From Clostridiaceae bacterium AM27-36LB (GTDB lineage: Bacteria; Bacillota; Clostridia; Lachnospirales; Lachnospiraceae), in NCBI GenBank assembly GCA_003480725.1, contig QUJQ01000004.1, forward strand, positions 310,001 through 374,000: a stretch of 64,000 nt of DNA. Reading direction: 5' to 3'. A program made the translations under genes and the position numbers. The first letter of the stretch is position 1. Each line of letters starts with the position of its first letter. Shown here piece by piece: positions 40,786 through 49,559 of the stretch. Under the pieces are notes generated by a model that worked only from the letters and a program-made list of their open reading frames with translations, did no database searches and had not been told where the DNA came from.

Positions 40786-42018
40786 TTAATTTCTACTCAT
40801 TGATACTGCCTTAAGAAAAATCACGATTCCAATGCAGAATAAAATTGCGATCATTCCGACACCCATACTGATATTTCCGGTAAGCTGGGATACTATGCTG
40901 ACAATGGTTGTCCCGACGAACGACGCACCTTTCCCACATATATCCATGAGGCCAAAATATTCACCCGAATGCTCCTCCGGAATGATCTTGGTAAAATATG
41001 ATCTTGAAAGTGCCTGGATCCCTCCCTGAAACATTCCTACGAGAATTGCAAGGATCCAGAACTGGAGCTGTGTCTTCAGAAAGACTGCAAAAATGGCAAT
41101 CCCCAGATAGGCAAAGATACACACAATAATCAGCTTCTCTGTTCTGATCCTATATGACAAATTACCGAAAATAATTGCACAGGGAAACGCTACGATCTGT
41201 GTTACCAGCAGTGCAAGAAGCAGCCCTGTGCTGTCAAGTCCTAATGCCGATCCATAGGCAGTCGCCATATCAATGATCGTATATACACCATCAATATAAA
41301 AGAAAAAGGCAAGCAAAAACATAAATACCTGCTTTTCTTCTTTCATATTTTTAAAAGTTTCTCCTAATCTCTTAAAGCTCTGCGCAATCGCATGGGGCTT
41401 TTTCTCTACATAGTATTTCTGTTCATAATTTTTGAGCAATGGCAGCGACATGAGCAACCACCATACCGCCACGAGCACAAAGGCTATTCCCATAGCTGTT
41501 TCCATACGGATCCCAAGCGTATCTGAACCTAACACGATCACCAGGCACAGCACAAAGGGCACACAGCTTCCAATATATCCCCACGCATATCCTTGCGACG
41601 ATACATAATCCATACGTTCTTCATCTGTGATATCGCTGAGCATGGAATCGTAAAAGATCAGACTCGCTGAAAATCCCACCTTAGCGATCAGAAACACGAT
41701 TAGAAACGCCATCCACTGAGCCATCAGTCCCAGAAGAGAACAGGCGATCGTACCTATCAATATAGAAATCATAAATATCGGTTTTTTATAACCCTTCGTA
41801 TCCGCAATCGTTCCCAGGATCGGCCCTAATATGGCAACGATCACAGTACATATGGAAGCCGCATATCCCCAATAAGCGAGATAATCAACGTCCGATAGTC
41901 CTGCCTTACCTGCCAGATAATTAAAATATATAGGAATGATCGTAGCTACCAGCAGAACAAATGCCGAGTTTCCTACGTCATACAAGATCCATCTTTTCTC
42001 TTTTCCATTCAGCTTCAT
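40786..42018 (-). CDS. MFS transporter, UMF1/Atg22-like
   Basis: 410 aa, about 11-12 hydrophobic segments. The N-terminus KRWILYDVGNSAFVLLVATIIPIYFNYLAG is characteristic of the UMF1 (Atg22-like) group of the major facilitator superfamily. FYDSMLSDITDEERMDYVSS near 125 and GGIQALSRSYFTKIIPEEHSG near 345 also fit. The bacterial substrate is unknown. It is single by spacing. The 194 nt upstream contain a terminator palindrome at 42172-42197 belonging to yaaA. Confidence 0.9.
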   Translation of the reverse strand: MKLNGKEKRWILYDVGNSAFVLLVATIIPIYFNYLAGKAGLSDVDYLAYWGYAASICTVIVAILGPILGTIADTKGYKKPIFMISILIGTIACSLLGLMAQWMAFLIVFLIAKVGFSASLIFYDSMLSDITDEERMDYVSSQGYAWGYIGSCVPFVLCLVIVLGSDTLGIRMETAMGIAFVLVAVWWLLMSLPLLKNYEQKYYVEKKPHAIAQSFKRLGETFKNMKEEKQVFMFLLAFFFYIDGVYTIIDMATAYGSALGLDSTGLLLALLVTQIVAFPCAIIFGNLSYRIRTEKLIIVCIFAYLGIAIFAVFLKTQLQFWILAILVGMFQGGIQALSRSYFTKIIPEEHSGEYFGLMDICGKGASFVGTTIVSIVSQLTGNISMGVGMIAILFCIGIVIFLKAVSMSRN

Positions 42019-42171
42019 TTTTTAATATCTTCTATCTGCCTTTCTTTTATTTTCATGCTATAACCCTAATGCTATCTATTATAAAGTAAAATAGCAGACA
42101 GTCAATTCCTTCCTGGAAAAACGCTCGATGAGCGGACAAATGGATGCCATTCACAGACTATAGTAGAAACC

Positions 42172-42197
42172 AAGGCAGCCCATATATGGGCTGCCTT
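42172..42197. terminator. Perfect 26-bp palindrome, terminator of the yaaA-bcp transcript
   Basis: AAGGCAGCCCATA and its exact complement form a 13-bp stem. It lies 15 nt after the yaaA stop. U-tracts on either strand are short. Confidence 0.7.
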
Positions 42198-42212
42198 CAT
42201 TTGTTATGCTTA

Positions 42213-42965
42213 CTACTTTTCGACTTTTCGTTCAAACACATACTCCGTCTCCGATGACAGATTTCCTCTGAAAGTATATCCAAGTCTATCAAACTTTTGT
42301 ATATCTACAGGATTTTCAATATTATTCTCTGCCATGAATCTAACCATTTCACCGCGGGCCATCTTCGCATAGGTCCCTTTTGTCACCAATTTATCACCTG
42401 ACAATTCGCAGAATGTAATCGTGATGTAATTGTCTTTATCCGATAGATATCTTTCTATGCATTTTGCATATTCTTTAGATGCCAGATTTATGATCGTCCT
42501 GCTGTCATCAATTACTGAATGATATAACCGGTCCCCCCAGTAATCATATAGATTTGTTGTTTCTTCAATCTCAGCCTTTGCCTGCATTTCGAGACGATAA
42601 GGAGTCACTCCATCCATCGGTTTTAAAACGCCATAAAACGCAGACAGGATTCTTAAATGATTTTGCAGATACTCAAACTGCTGGATTTCAAACACAGATG
42701 GTGCCATATATTGAAATGCAATCCCTTCATATGCTAAGACAGCCGGAGTGAGTCTGTTATATAGATCCATATTTTCCAATCTGTTAAAGTTCTGCTCTGC
42801 AATCTTGTCATTACATTTCCAAATAGCTTTCAGTTCCTCTTTTGATTTACTTTTCATCCAGCTCAATATCTCTGCTGTCTTATCGATAAAGACTGGCAGT
42901 TCAACCGGCGCTATGTTATCTGTATCTACAATCATCTTTTTTGCAGGTGATAAAATAATCTTCAT
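42213..42965 (-). CDS. yaaA: Peroxide stress protein YaaA (DUF328)
   Basis: 250 aa. It starts MKIILSPAKKM, the family hallmark, with LTPAVLAYEGIAFQYM near 75, YGVLKPMDGVTPYRLEMQ near 115 and NLASKEYAKCI near 165. In E. coli YaaA limits iron-driven oxidative damage during H2O2 stress. The ATG overlaps the stop of the peroxiredoxin gene by one base, so the two are coupled, which agrees with an oxidative-stress role. Confidence 0.93.
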   Translation of the reverse strand: MKIILSPAKKMIVDTDNIAPVELPVFIDKTAEILSWMKSKSKEELKAIWKCNDKIAEQNFNRLENMDLYNRLTPAVLAYEGIAFQYMAPSVFEIQQFEYLQNHLRILSAFYGVLKPMDGVTPYRLEMQAKAEIEETTNLYDYWGDRLYHSVIDDSRTIINLASKEYAKCIERYLSDKDNYITITFCELSGDKLVTKGTYAKMARGEMVRFMAENNIENPVDIQKFDRLGYTFRGNLSSETEYVFERKVEK

Positions 42966-43420
42966 TATGACAGTTCCTTGAGCATGTTTTCAGGATCATC
43001 TGCCGCCTTTACTTTATCATTGGCTTTAATAATAATCCCTTGCTCATCAATAAGATATGTAGTTCTTACCACACCCATAGAAACCTTGCCATAATTTTTC
43101 TTTTCTTTCCATACATCATATGCTTCGATCACTTTACGCTCTGGATCTGCCAAAAGTGTAAATGCCAATCCATATTTTTCCTCAAATTTCTTGTGAGAGG
43201 CTACAGAATCCTTGCTCACCCCAAGAATAACTGCTCCTTTCTCGGTGAATTGAGGATAACGCTCGGAAAAACCACATGCCTGTTTTGTACAGCCTGCCGT
43301 GTTATCCTTTGGGTAAAAATATAAAATCACTTTTTTCCCTGCATAATCACTTAATTTATGTATTTTCCCATTCTGATCCGGCAATTCAAAATCCGGTGCT
43401 TTGGTTCCTGTTTCTAACAT
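42965..43420 (-). CDS. bcp: Thiol peroxidase of the Bcp/PrxQ family
   Basis: 151 aa. The peroxidatic site is NTAGCTKQACGFSERYP, with catalytic Cys near 45 and a probable resolving Cys five residues on, as in alpha-2-type Bcp/PrxQ. It reduces peroxides using thioredoxin, which is encoded 3.7 kb away. The order 70-aa membrane protein, bcp, yaaA is contiguous. Confidence 0.95.
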   Translation of the reverse strand: MLETGTKAPDFELPDQNGKIHKLSDYAGKKVILYFYPKDNTAGCTKQACGFSERYPQFTEKGAVILGVSKDSVASHKKFEEKYGLAFTLLADPERKVIEAYDVWKEKKNYGKVSMGVVRTTYLIDEQGIIIKANDKVKAADDPENMLKELS

Positions 43421-43633
43421 TTATGATTCCTCCGCTTCTGCATTTTCTACCTGTTTTCTTGTTCTCTTATTACCTGAAATCATTTTATGTCCAGTGTACA
43501 TGGACATGATCATACATATAAGAGTGCTACACGCAAAATACCTATGGCTTGTTTTAGATCCTTTATATCCAGTATAAAAAGTTCCAATCATATTAATTAA
43601 CGCTCCGACTGACCAATACTTATGTGCTTTCAT
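43421..43633 (-). CDS. Small two-helix membrane protein (DUF6219-like)
   Basis: 70 aa: MKAHKYWSVGALINMIGTFY then TGYKGSKTSHRYFACSTL and ICMIMSMYTGHKMISG. Two hydrophobic segments with conserved-looking TGYKG/TGHKM repeats, then a charged tail. It resembles the DUF6219 family (memory only). Its stop abuts the bcp start codon, so it is cotranscribed with bcp and yaaA. Confidence 0.72.
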   Translation of the reverse strand: MKAHKYWSVGALINMIGTFYTGYKGSKTSHRYFACSTLICMIMSMYTGHKMISGNKRTRKQVENAEAEES

Positions 43634-43752
43634 TATATACCTCCAAATTGATTAAACTGTTTCCAAAGTAAATATCTCTGAATCATCAACCATATTATAC
43701 CTTCCATTCCTCACTTTCTACAAGCAGGAAAAGAAGAATACTCAATAATATA

Positions 43753-43798
43753 AAAGGATGTATCACGATAATTCTTCCATTACCTTGACACATCCTTT
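43753..43798 (-). terminator. Terminator hairpin of the DUF134-NifX gene
   Basis: Minus-strand AAAGGATGTGTCAAGG and its near-complement ending in ACATCCTTT form an imperfect stem, followed by a T-rich run. It lies 27 nt after the gene's stop. Confidence 0.65.
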
Positions 43799-43824
43799 CG
43801 TATTATTATTTTTTGCTATTCTTC

Positions 43825-44598
43825 TTAATGACAGCTATGGCTTCCACATCCGTGCTCACCACATGTATGTCCTTCCCCGTGGCTGTGCTCATGGTGAGAA
43901 CACTTCACATCTGGATTATAATCAAGTGTATCATTGATAAAAGCTTCTACTGCTTTATCCGCATCTCCTGAAACTCCGCCAAAAAGCTTAATGCCTGCTG
44001 CCGCTAACGCAGTCTGAGCACCTCCTCCAATTCCGCCGCAGATCAAAACATCGGCATTTAATGCATTAAGAACTCCTGCCAATGCACCATGTCCGCTTCC
44101 ATTCGTATCCACTACTTCTGAATGTACTACTTTTCCTTCCTCTACATCGTAGATCTTAAATGTCTCTGTGTGTCCAAAGTGCTGAAAAATCTGTCCATCT
44201 TCATATGTTACTGCTATTCTCATGATACCTTCTCCTTTTTCCACTGCATATTTTTGATAAAGTTCCTGCTCGTAACAGCCTCCAAGGCTGCAGTTACTGC
44301 TCTGACCATCACAGATTCTGAAATCCCCGCCCTCGATTCTGAGCGGATGTCCATCTATGAGTGCATCTGCTATTTTCTTCCTGGCAATCTCGTAAATCCG
44401 CTGAACCGTTGTTCTTGCGATCTGCATAGATGCTGCACACTGCTCCTGGCTATAACCGTTCTTGTCCATAAGACGAATTGTCTCGTACTCATCTACCGTC
44501 AGAACAATGGGTGTCTTTTTCTCAGTATCATCTGCCGGAAGAAATTCTAAAACATTCGGGAAATGACAGACTTTTCTGCATTTTACAGGTCTTGGCAT
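43825..44598 (-). CDS. DUF134 HTH protein fused to a NifX/NifB-type metal-cofactor domain
   Basis: 257 aa. The N-terminal DUF134 part (1-105) has a sigma-like HTH (YEIARKKIADALIDG, preceded by KNGYSQEQCAASMQIARTTV). The C-terminal part (about 122-235) is a dinitrogenase Fe-Mo cofactor-like domain (MRIAVTYEDGQIFQHFGHTETFKIYDVEEG, shown in part) with VLICGGIGGGAQTALAAAGI. The tail is a His/Cys-rich metal-binding stretch (HHEHSHGEGHTCGEHGCG). Such fusions occur in anaerobes without nitrogenase and probably sense Fe-S or metal state. Divergent from a Crp/Fnr regulator. Confidence 0.88.
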   Translation of the reverse strand: MPRPVKCRKVCHFPNVLEFLPADDTEKKTPIVLTVDEYETIRLMDKNGYSQEQCAASMQIARTTVQRIYEIARKKIADALIDGHPLRIEGGDFRICDGQSSNCSLGGCYEQELYQKYAVEKGEGIMRIAVTYEDGQIFQHFGHTETFKIYDVEEGKVVHSEVVDTNGSGHGALAGVLNALNADVLICGGIGGGAQTALAAAGIKLFGGVSGDADKAVEAFINDTLDYNPDVKCSHHEHSHGEGHTCGEHGCGSHSCH

Positions 44599-44625
44599 AA
44601 ACTGCTCCTTTCTCGCTTTTCTTAT

Positions 44626-44654
44626 ATATTACCCCTATAAAAGACATATGTCAA
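44626..44654 (-). promoter_or_regulatory. Sigma-A promoter of the DUF134-NifX gene
   Basis: Minus-strand TTGACA (44649-44654), 17-bp spacer, TAATAT (44626-44631). The -35 box is part of a direct repeat described separately. Confidence 0.65.
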
Positions 44655-44713
44655 TTACATTTATGGCATATGTCAATTACGCGATTGACGCATCTTAAAA
44701 AAGCAAGTATACT
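44645..44713 (+). promoter_or_regulatory. Repeat-bearing divergent promoter region and Crp/Fnr gene promoter
   Basis: CATATGTCAATTAC occurs twice (44645-44658 and 44667-44680), followed by GCGATTGAC so that GTCAAT-6-ATTGAC also makes an inverted repeat. The plus-strand promoter is TTGACG (44685-44690), 17-bp spacer, TATACT (44708-44713). The repeats cover both divergent promoters and are the probable operator for one of the two flanking regulators. Confidence 0.6.
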
Positions 44714-44737
44714 ATGTTCATAAAGGAGATAACTGTT

Positions 44738-45397
44738 ATGAGCTTCGAAAATTATTTTCCACTATGGAATGACTTGAATACAGCACAGAAAAAACTGATT
44801 TCAGACAGCTTGCTCACACAGCATGTGAAAAAAGGAACCATCATTCACAACGGAAACCTGGATTGTACCGGATTATTACTGGTAAAATCCGGGCAGCTTC
44901 GAACTTACATACTTTCAGATGAAGGACGGGAGATTACACTTTACCGTCTGTTCGATATGGATATATGTCTTTTATCCGCCTCATGTATCATGCGATCTAT
45001 CCAGTTTGAAGTAACGATTGAAGCAGAAAAAGATACTGCTCTTTGGATCATCCCTGCTGATATCTATAAGGGCATCATGAAGGAATCTGCTCCCGTGGCA
45101 AACTATACCAATGAGTTAATGGCTACCCGTTTTTCTGATGTCATGTGGCTGATTGAACAAATCATGTGGAAGAGTCTGGATAAGCGTGTTGCTTCATTTC
45201 TTTTAGAAGAAACCTCTATTGAAGGAACAAATGAACTGAAAATCACTCACGAAACCATCGCCAACCATCTTGGTTCCCACAGGGAAGTTATCACTCGAAT
45301 GCTCCGATATTTTCAAAGTGAGGGGCTTGTCCAACTCTCCCGCGGCAAAATTGCCATCCTTGATTCGGAAAGACTGAAAACACTACAAGGATCATAA
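44738..45397 (+). CDS. Crp/Fnr-family transcriptional regulator
   Basis: 219 aa. The ATG at 44738 has AAAGGAG 9 nt upstream. An N-terminal cyclic-nucleotide-binding fold (GTIIHNGNLDCTGLLLVKSG near 32-51) leads to the C-terminal HTH_Crp (ITHETIANHLGSHREVITRM near 168-187). The cysteines (DCTG, DICLLSASC) are not in the Fnr iron-sulphur pattern. The neighbouring CoA-disulfide reductase and thioredoxin genes suggest control of a thiol-redox set. Confidence 0.9.
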   Translation: MSFENYFPLWNDLNTAQKKLISDSLLTQHVKKGTIIHNGNLDCTGLLLVKSGQLRTYILSDEGREITLYRLFDMDICLLSASCIMRSIQFEVTIEAEKDTALWIIPADIYKGIMKESAPVANYTNELMATRFSDVMWLIEQIMWKSLDKRVASFLLEETSIEGTNELKITHETIANHLGSHREVITRMLRYFQSEGLVQLSRGKIAILDSERLKTLQGS

Positions 45398-45408
45398 AAA
45401 TGTTTTGT

Positions 45409-47106
45409 TTATTTCTGATAATCCATGCCACATGCATATGCCCTTTCGATCAGCGCACGATCATTGACCACTGCATCATAGAAGCGGAATCCGCCGGAAA
45501 AGTTGTATGTTTCATAGCCGTTTCCCTCCAGAATACGGCTCGCAATATAACTGCGCAGCCCACTCTGGCATATCAGATACACAGGCTTTCCTTTCTCAAT
45601 TTCATTGATGCGTTCCCTCAGTTCATCTACAGGAATATTTTTAAATCCATCCACATGGCCCCTGTTAAATTCACCTACAGTTCTCACATCCAGCAATACC
45701 ACGTCTTTATCTTTAGAAATCTTGTCCATATCTTCCAGATGCCATTGTTTTAAGGTACCTTTTGCTATATTGTCTATCATGAATCCGGCCATATTTACAG
45801 GATCCTTGGCAGAGGAATAAGGCGGTGCATATGCAAGATCCAGATCTTTCAGCCGGGGTGCCTTCAGCCCTGCATGAATTGCTGTTGCCAGCACATCAAT
45901 ACGTTTATCAACTCCTTCATATCCAATAATCTGAGCACCAAGCAAACGATACGTCTCTTTTTCAAAAACCACCTTCATGGTCATCACTTTTCCACCAGGA
46001 TAGTAACCGGCATGACTCATAGGAGAAAGGATTACTGTATCTACCTCTAATCCTGACTTTTTAGCATTGGTTTCATTGATACCAGTAGTGGCTGCTGTCA
46101 TATCAAACACTTTGATAACGGAGCTTCCCTGACTGCCCAGGTAACGACTATCACCGCCACAAATATTATCAGCAATAATCCTTCCCTGTTTATTGGCAGG
46201 TCCCGCTAAGGAGATTAACGCATCATTGCCAGTAACATAATGTTTTACCTGAACTGCATCACCTGCCGCATAAATATCCGGTACAGAAGTTTCCATTCTG
46301 TCATTCACTACGATACTTCCCTTGATGCCAAGTTCCAGACCAGCTTCTTTTGCTAATGCTGTGTCTGGTGTAACTCCGATTGCCAGCACCACCATATCAG
46401 CCTGAAGAGATGGTTTATCTTTCAATAAGACCTCCACTCCGTTGTCTTTTTCTTTAAATCCTTCTACCGTATAGCCCAATACCAGTTTTATTCCATGCTT
46501 TCTCATTTCATTATGGATCATGGATGCCATATCCGGATCAAAAGGATTCATCAGCTGCTTAGGCCGCTGGACAATCGTAACATCCATGCCAAGCTCCCTC
46601 AAATTTTCTGCCAGTTCCAGACCAATAAAGCCACCACCTGCCAATACAGCCGATTTTGGATGATTCTTATTTATATATTCTTTTATCCGAAAAGTGTCTT
46701 CTACCGTACGAAGTGTAAAAAGTTTATCAATGCCTATTCCAGGAAGTCTCGGCTGTGTTGGCTTTGCACCTGGAGAAAGAATCAGCTTATCATAGTTTTC
46801 TTCAAATATTTCACCTTTTTCCAAATTTTTAACGGAAACCGTTTTACGGTCCGGATGTATGGAAATAACTTCATGATGTATCTTCATATTAATACGAAAT
46901 CGTTGAAAGAAACTCTCTGGTGTCTGCAGGGTAAGCTCTTCCGGATCTGTGATCACATCTCCAATATAATATGGAAGTCCACAGTTTGCATACGATATAT
47001 ATCCGGATCTTTCAAATACAGTGATTTCAGCTTGTTCATCCAATCTGCGTATTCTTGCTGCGGCTGTAGCTCCTCCGGCTACACCGCCTACGATTACTAC
47101 CTTCAT
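45409..47106 (-). CDS. CoA-disulfide reductase with C-terminal rhodanese domain
   Basis: 565 aa. The N-terminal FAD motif VVIVGGVAGGATAAARIRRL is followed by the redox-active single cysteine in SYANCGLPYYIGDVI near 43 and the NAD domain VLAGGGFIGLELAENL near 155. FAD-binding PDIYAAGDAVQ lies near 280. A C-terminal rhodanese domain (about 460-555) has its own cysteine in YLICQSGLRSYIASRIL. Such fusions reduce CoA disulfide or persulfide/polysulfide with NAD(P)H. Thioredoxin is encoded 1 nt upstream, so the pair probably maintains the low-molecular-weight thiol pool. Confidence 0.94.
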   Translation of the reverse strand: MKVVIVGGVAGGATAAARIRRLDEQAEITVFERSGYISYANCGLPYYIGDVITDPEELTLQTPESFFQRFRINMKIHHEVISIHPDRKTVSVKNLEKGEIFEENYDKLILSPGAKPTQPRLPGIGIDKLFTLRTVEDTFRIKEYINKNHPKSAVLAGGGFIGLELAENLRELGMDVTIVQRPKQLMNPFDPDMASMIHNEMRKHGIKLVLGYTVEGFKEKDNGVEVLLKDKPSLQADMVVLAIGVTPDTALAKEAGLELGIKGSIVVNDRMETSVPDIYAAGDAVQVKHYVTGNDALISLAGPANKQGRIIADNICGGDSRYLGSQGSSVIKVFDMTAATTGINETNAKKSGLEVDTVILSPMSHAGYYPGGKVMTMKVVFEKETYRLLGAQIIGYEGVDKRIDVLATAIHAGLKAPRLKDLDLAYAPPYSSAKDPVNMAGFMIDNIAKGTLKQWHLEDMDKISKDKDVVLLDVRTVGEFNRGHVDGFKNIPVDELRERINEIEKGKPVYLICQSGLRSYIASRILEGNGYETYNFSGGFRFYDAVVNDRALIERAYACGMDYQK

Positions 47107-47107
47107 C

Positions 47108-47452
47108 TTATCTTTCTACCTTTCCTGTGTGAGCAGCAGTGTCATTGAAAAGCATTCTCAGAATTGCATCCTTAGGTCTCGCACCTGAAACCTGTTGAAC
47201 AATCTTCCCGTTCTTCATGACCACTAAAGTTGGGATACTCATAATACCAAATTTACTTGCCAGTTCAGGCTGCTCATCCACATTGATCTTTCCAACTTTG
47301 ATATCCTCACGTTCACTTGCAATCTCCTCTATGATCGGAACTACCATACGGCAAGGAGCACACCAAGAAGCCCAAAAATCCAAAAGAACAGGTTTATCGG
47401 CATTCATTACTTCATTTTGAAAATTATTTTTATTGATATTCATTACAGGCAT
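47108..47452 (-). CDS. trxA: Thioredoxin
   Basis: 114 aa. The ATG at 47452 follows AGGAGG by 9 nt. The active site is FWASWCAPCRMV (CAPC, a variant of CGPC), with cis-Pro in GIMSIPTLVVM. It is followed immediately by the CoA-disulfide reductase gene, indicating a thiol-redox operon. A CAPC centre may shift the redox potential relative to ordinary thioredoxin. Confidence 0.94.
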   Translation of the reverse strand: MPVMNINKNNFQNEVMNADKPVLLDFWASWCAPCRMVVPIIEEIASEREDIKVGKINVDEQPELASKFGIMSIPTLVVMKNGKIVQQVSGARPKDAILRMLFNDTAAHTGKVER

Positions 47453-47625
47453 TTTACAATTCCTCCTATCTTTTCTTTGTGGCTTTATTATAGTCTGAAT
47501 TTCATTTCTTTTCTGTGATAATATCACCATACCACTCATTAATGCCACCGAACTCTATCATGCTGGTAACCCTTTTCCCTATATCACAATCCCCACTTTC
47601 AGGTGAAAATATCCACCTCAAATAC

Positions 47626-47662
47626 AAAAAAGCAGCAATGACTTTTTCAATCATTACTGCTT
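47626..47662 (-). terminator. Rho-independent terminator of the GNAT gene
   Basis: Minus-strand AAGCAGTAATGA pairs with TCATTGCTGCTT (one mismatch) across TTGAAAAAG and is followed by TTTTTT. It lies 48 nt after the gene's stop. Confidence 0.88.
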
Positions 47663-47710
47663 AAAATGAGCATCCCCATAAAGGGAACTATAAATGTTAC
47701 AAACTGGAAG

Positions 47711-48160
47711 TTATATATGTCTTTGCAAATATACCATATCTATTAGTTGTACACCGCCCTCATAAATTAGGTGGTCATAATTATCGGTAAAGAAATTAGG
47801 AATCTTGTGAGAACGAACAAATCCACATTTTTCATAAAATGGTATCGTCAATGGACTGTCACCTGTTCCAACTTGCAAAACAGAATATTCATCTGCATAT
47901 TTACCGGCAAGAAAATCAATTAGTGCTTTGCCATAGCCCTTTCCCTGATTTTCCGGATCGACTGCGATATTCTTAATTTCAAGTATTTCGTTACCTTCAT
48001 CGGTGACAACACATTCAGCTTTTACATCATTGTCTTCAAGCACATACATAGTTCCTTTTTCAAGATACCGATCAACCATGCTCGCCTGTTCATCAGCTAA
48101 TAACAATAATGATATAAACTGCTTTTTATTCTCATTCACTTCTCGGATTTTCATATCCAT
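47711..48160 (-). CDS. GNAT-family N-acetyltransferase
   Basis: 149 aa. The acetyl-CoA binding motif is IAVDPENQGKGYGKALIDFL near 70-88, followed by LQVGTGDSPLTIPFYEKCGF, typical of GNAT enzymes. The substrate is unknown. The small membrane protein gene lies just upstream on the same strand (19-nt gap). Confidence 0.9.
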   Translation of the reverse strand: MDMKIREVNENKKQFISLLLLADEQASMVDRYLEKGTMYVLEDNDVKAECVVTDEGNEILEIKNIAVDPENQGKGYGKALIDFLAGKYADEYSVLQVGTGDSPLTIPFYEKCGFVRSHKIPNFFTDNYDHLIYEGGVQLIDMVYLQRHI

Positions 48161-48179
48161 TACTCCGTCAAACTGGAAG

Positions 48180-48497
48180 TTATATTTTTCCTAATGGCAA
48201 TGCTATTAAATTTCCCAATAATGCAATAACAGCATATCCAACTACATAAACCCATGCACTTGAGTTATAAAATATAAATATAGATGGCGCAAACATTATT
48301 GCTACAATCAAAATATACCAGAAGTTAAAACCATTCCTAATCCCATAAAAAACAGAGGTTATTAAACATATTAGAGGAATAATTACTAACATAACAATCA
48401 TTGCACTTCCTGTGTTTTTTATAAACCAAGGAACGATATAAAAATCTATCAGCAACAGTATGTAGAAAACCATGTTCTCTTTTAATTTATCCATCAT
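48180..48497 (-). CDS. Four-helix membrane protein, unknown function
   Basis: 105 aa with four hydrophobic segments (FYILLLIDFYIVPWFI; MIVMLVIIPLICLITSVFYG; WYILIVAIMFAPSIFIFYN; VYVVGYAVIALLGNLIALPL). No recognised domain. Probably cotranscribed with the downstream acetyltransferase. Confidence 0.7.
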   Translation of the reverse strand: MMDKLKENMVFYILLLIDFYIVPWFIKNTGSAMIVMLVIIPLICLITSVFYGIRNGFNFWYILIVAIMFAPSIFIFYNSSAWVYVVGYAVIALLGNLIALPLGKI

Positions 48498-48614
48498 ATC
48501 ATCATCCTTTCAAATTCCGATTTGTGCATCAAAAGTTCCGCATCCACACCTGGAACAGCCACCGTGTTTGCTGTCTGATCAGCTTCTGGCTTCTTATTGC
48601 AGATTTTTTCTGAC

Positions 48615-49559
48615 TTATTCACCTATAGAAGCAAACAGATGACTGATAAATTCAAATGCCTGAATTGCTTTTTCAAAGCTCTGGCGATTGGATGTGTAGA
48701 GCAGATCTTCATGAAGAGTTTCATATCTTCCACGAATTTCATCGTTGAAATACTGTTTCCAGTTTTCAAAGGCATACGCCCCCAACGGATCATAATCTTC
48801 AGAAATATTACGTTTCTGAAGATAGAAGCTGTCCGTTTCTTTTGTGAGCTTTAGAAGCTGCTTCAGCCGTTCGGTATCATTCAGGAAATCCTGAATGTCA
48901 CTGCGATCCAAAAGTACCGTAACATCATATATGTGACGCACTTTTCTTGGAAGAGTTCCGCAGATTGCATGCCTCTTGACTGACATTACCTTATCCAGGA
49001 ACGTTCGTGTGATCTCAAGTGTATTTACCTTGACTTCCTGCAGATCAAATTCGGTCACGACATCCTGCATGCCTTTCTCTTCGAGATATTCCTGAATATA
49101 AGTTTTCATGCTTCTTTTTGAAAAAGGATCCGGTCTTACACTGGAACCAATCTCCAGTTTTACACGGCAGGTTTCCTTGCTTTCATTTTCAGGCCAAACA
49201 AATGCACTTTTGTTTCGGTCATTACGTTCATCTTCAATTTTCTCCATCAAAAAACCGGCTGAGATAGTATCTTCAACTCGTTTCAAAGCCTTGCTGTATT
49301 TCTTATTAGTCATATCTTCTACAGGTATGAATGTCAGGTCGATATCTTCGGAAAAACGATTGATAGATCCTGGATAACATTTGCTGAGAGAAGTTCCTCC
49401 CTTAAACACACAGGCTTCGGCGTATTCACTGTTTTGAAGGTTTTGCATCATTTGAACAATATAGTAATCCCTGCGAACCGCATCAACAGGAACTCCTATA
49501 TAATCTGCTACAATGGCAATCAGTTCTTCAAATTCTTCTTTATGCTCGTGCAGGTTCAT
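48615..49559 (-). CDS. abiEii: AbiEii-type nucleotidyltransferase toxin
   Basis: 314 aa. Start at 49559 (MNLHEHKEEFEEL), overlapping the antitoxin gene by 20 nt. The NTase signature is FKGGTSLSKCYPGSINRFSE then DIDL (GGS...DxD), as in AbiEii/AbiGii toxins, which add nucleotides to target RNAs. A second conserved patch is RKVRHIYDVTVLL. With the upstream gene it forms a type IV toxin-antitoxin, phage-defence (abortive infection) pair. Confidence 0.92.
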   Translation of the reverse strand: MNLHEHKEEFEELIAIVADYIGVPVDAVRRDYYIVQMMQNLQNSEYAEACVFKGGTSLSKCYPGSINRFSEDIDLTFIPVEDMTNKKYSKALKRVEDTISAGFLMEKIEDERNDRNKSAFVWPENESKETCRVKLEIGSSVRPDPFSKRSMKTYIQEYLEEKGMQDVVTEFDLQEVKVNTLEITRTFLDKVMSVKRHAICGTLPRKVRHIYDVTVLLDRSDIQDFLNDTERLKQLLKLTKETDSFYLQKRNISEDYDPLGAYAFENWKQYFNDEIRGRYETLHEDLLYTSNRQSFEKAIQAFEFISHLFASIGE

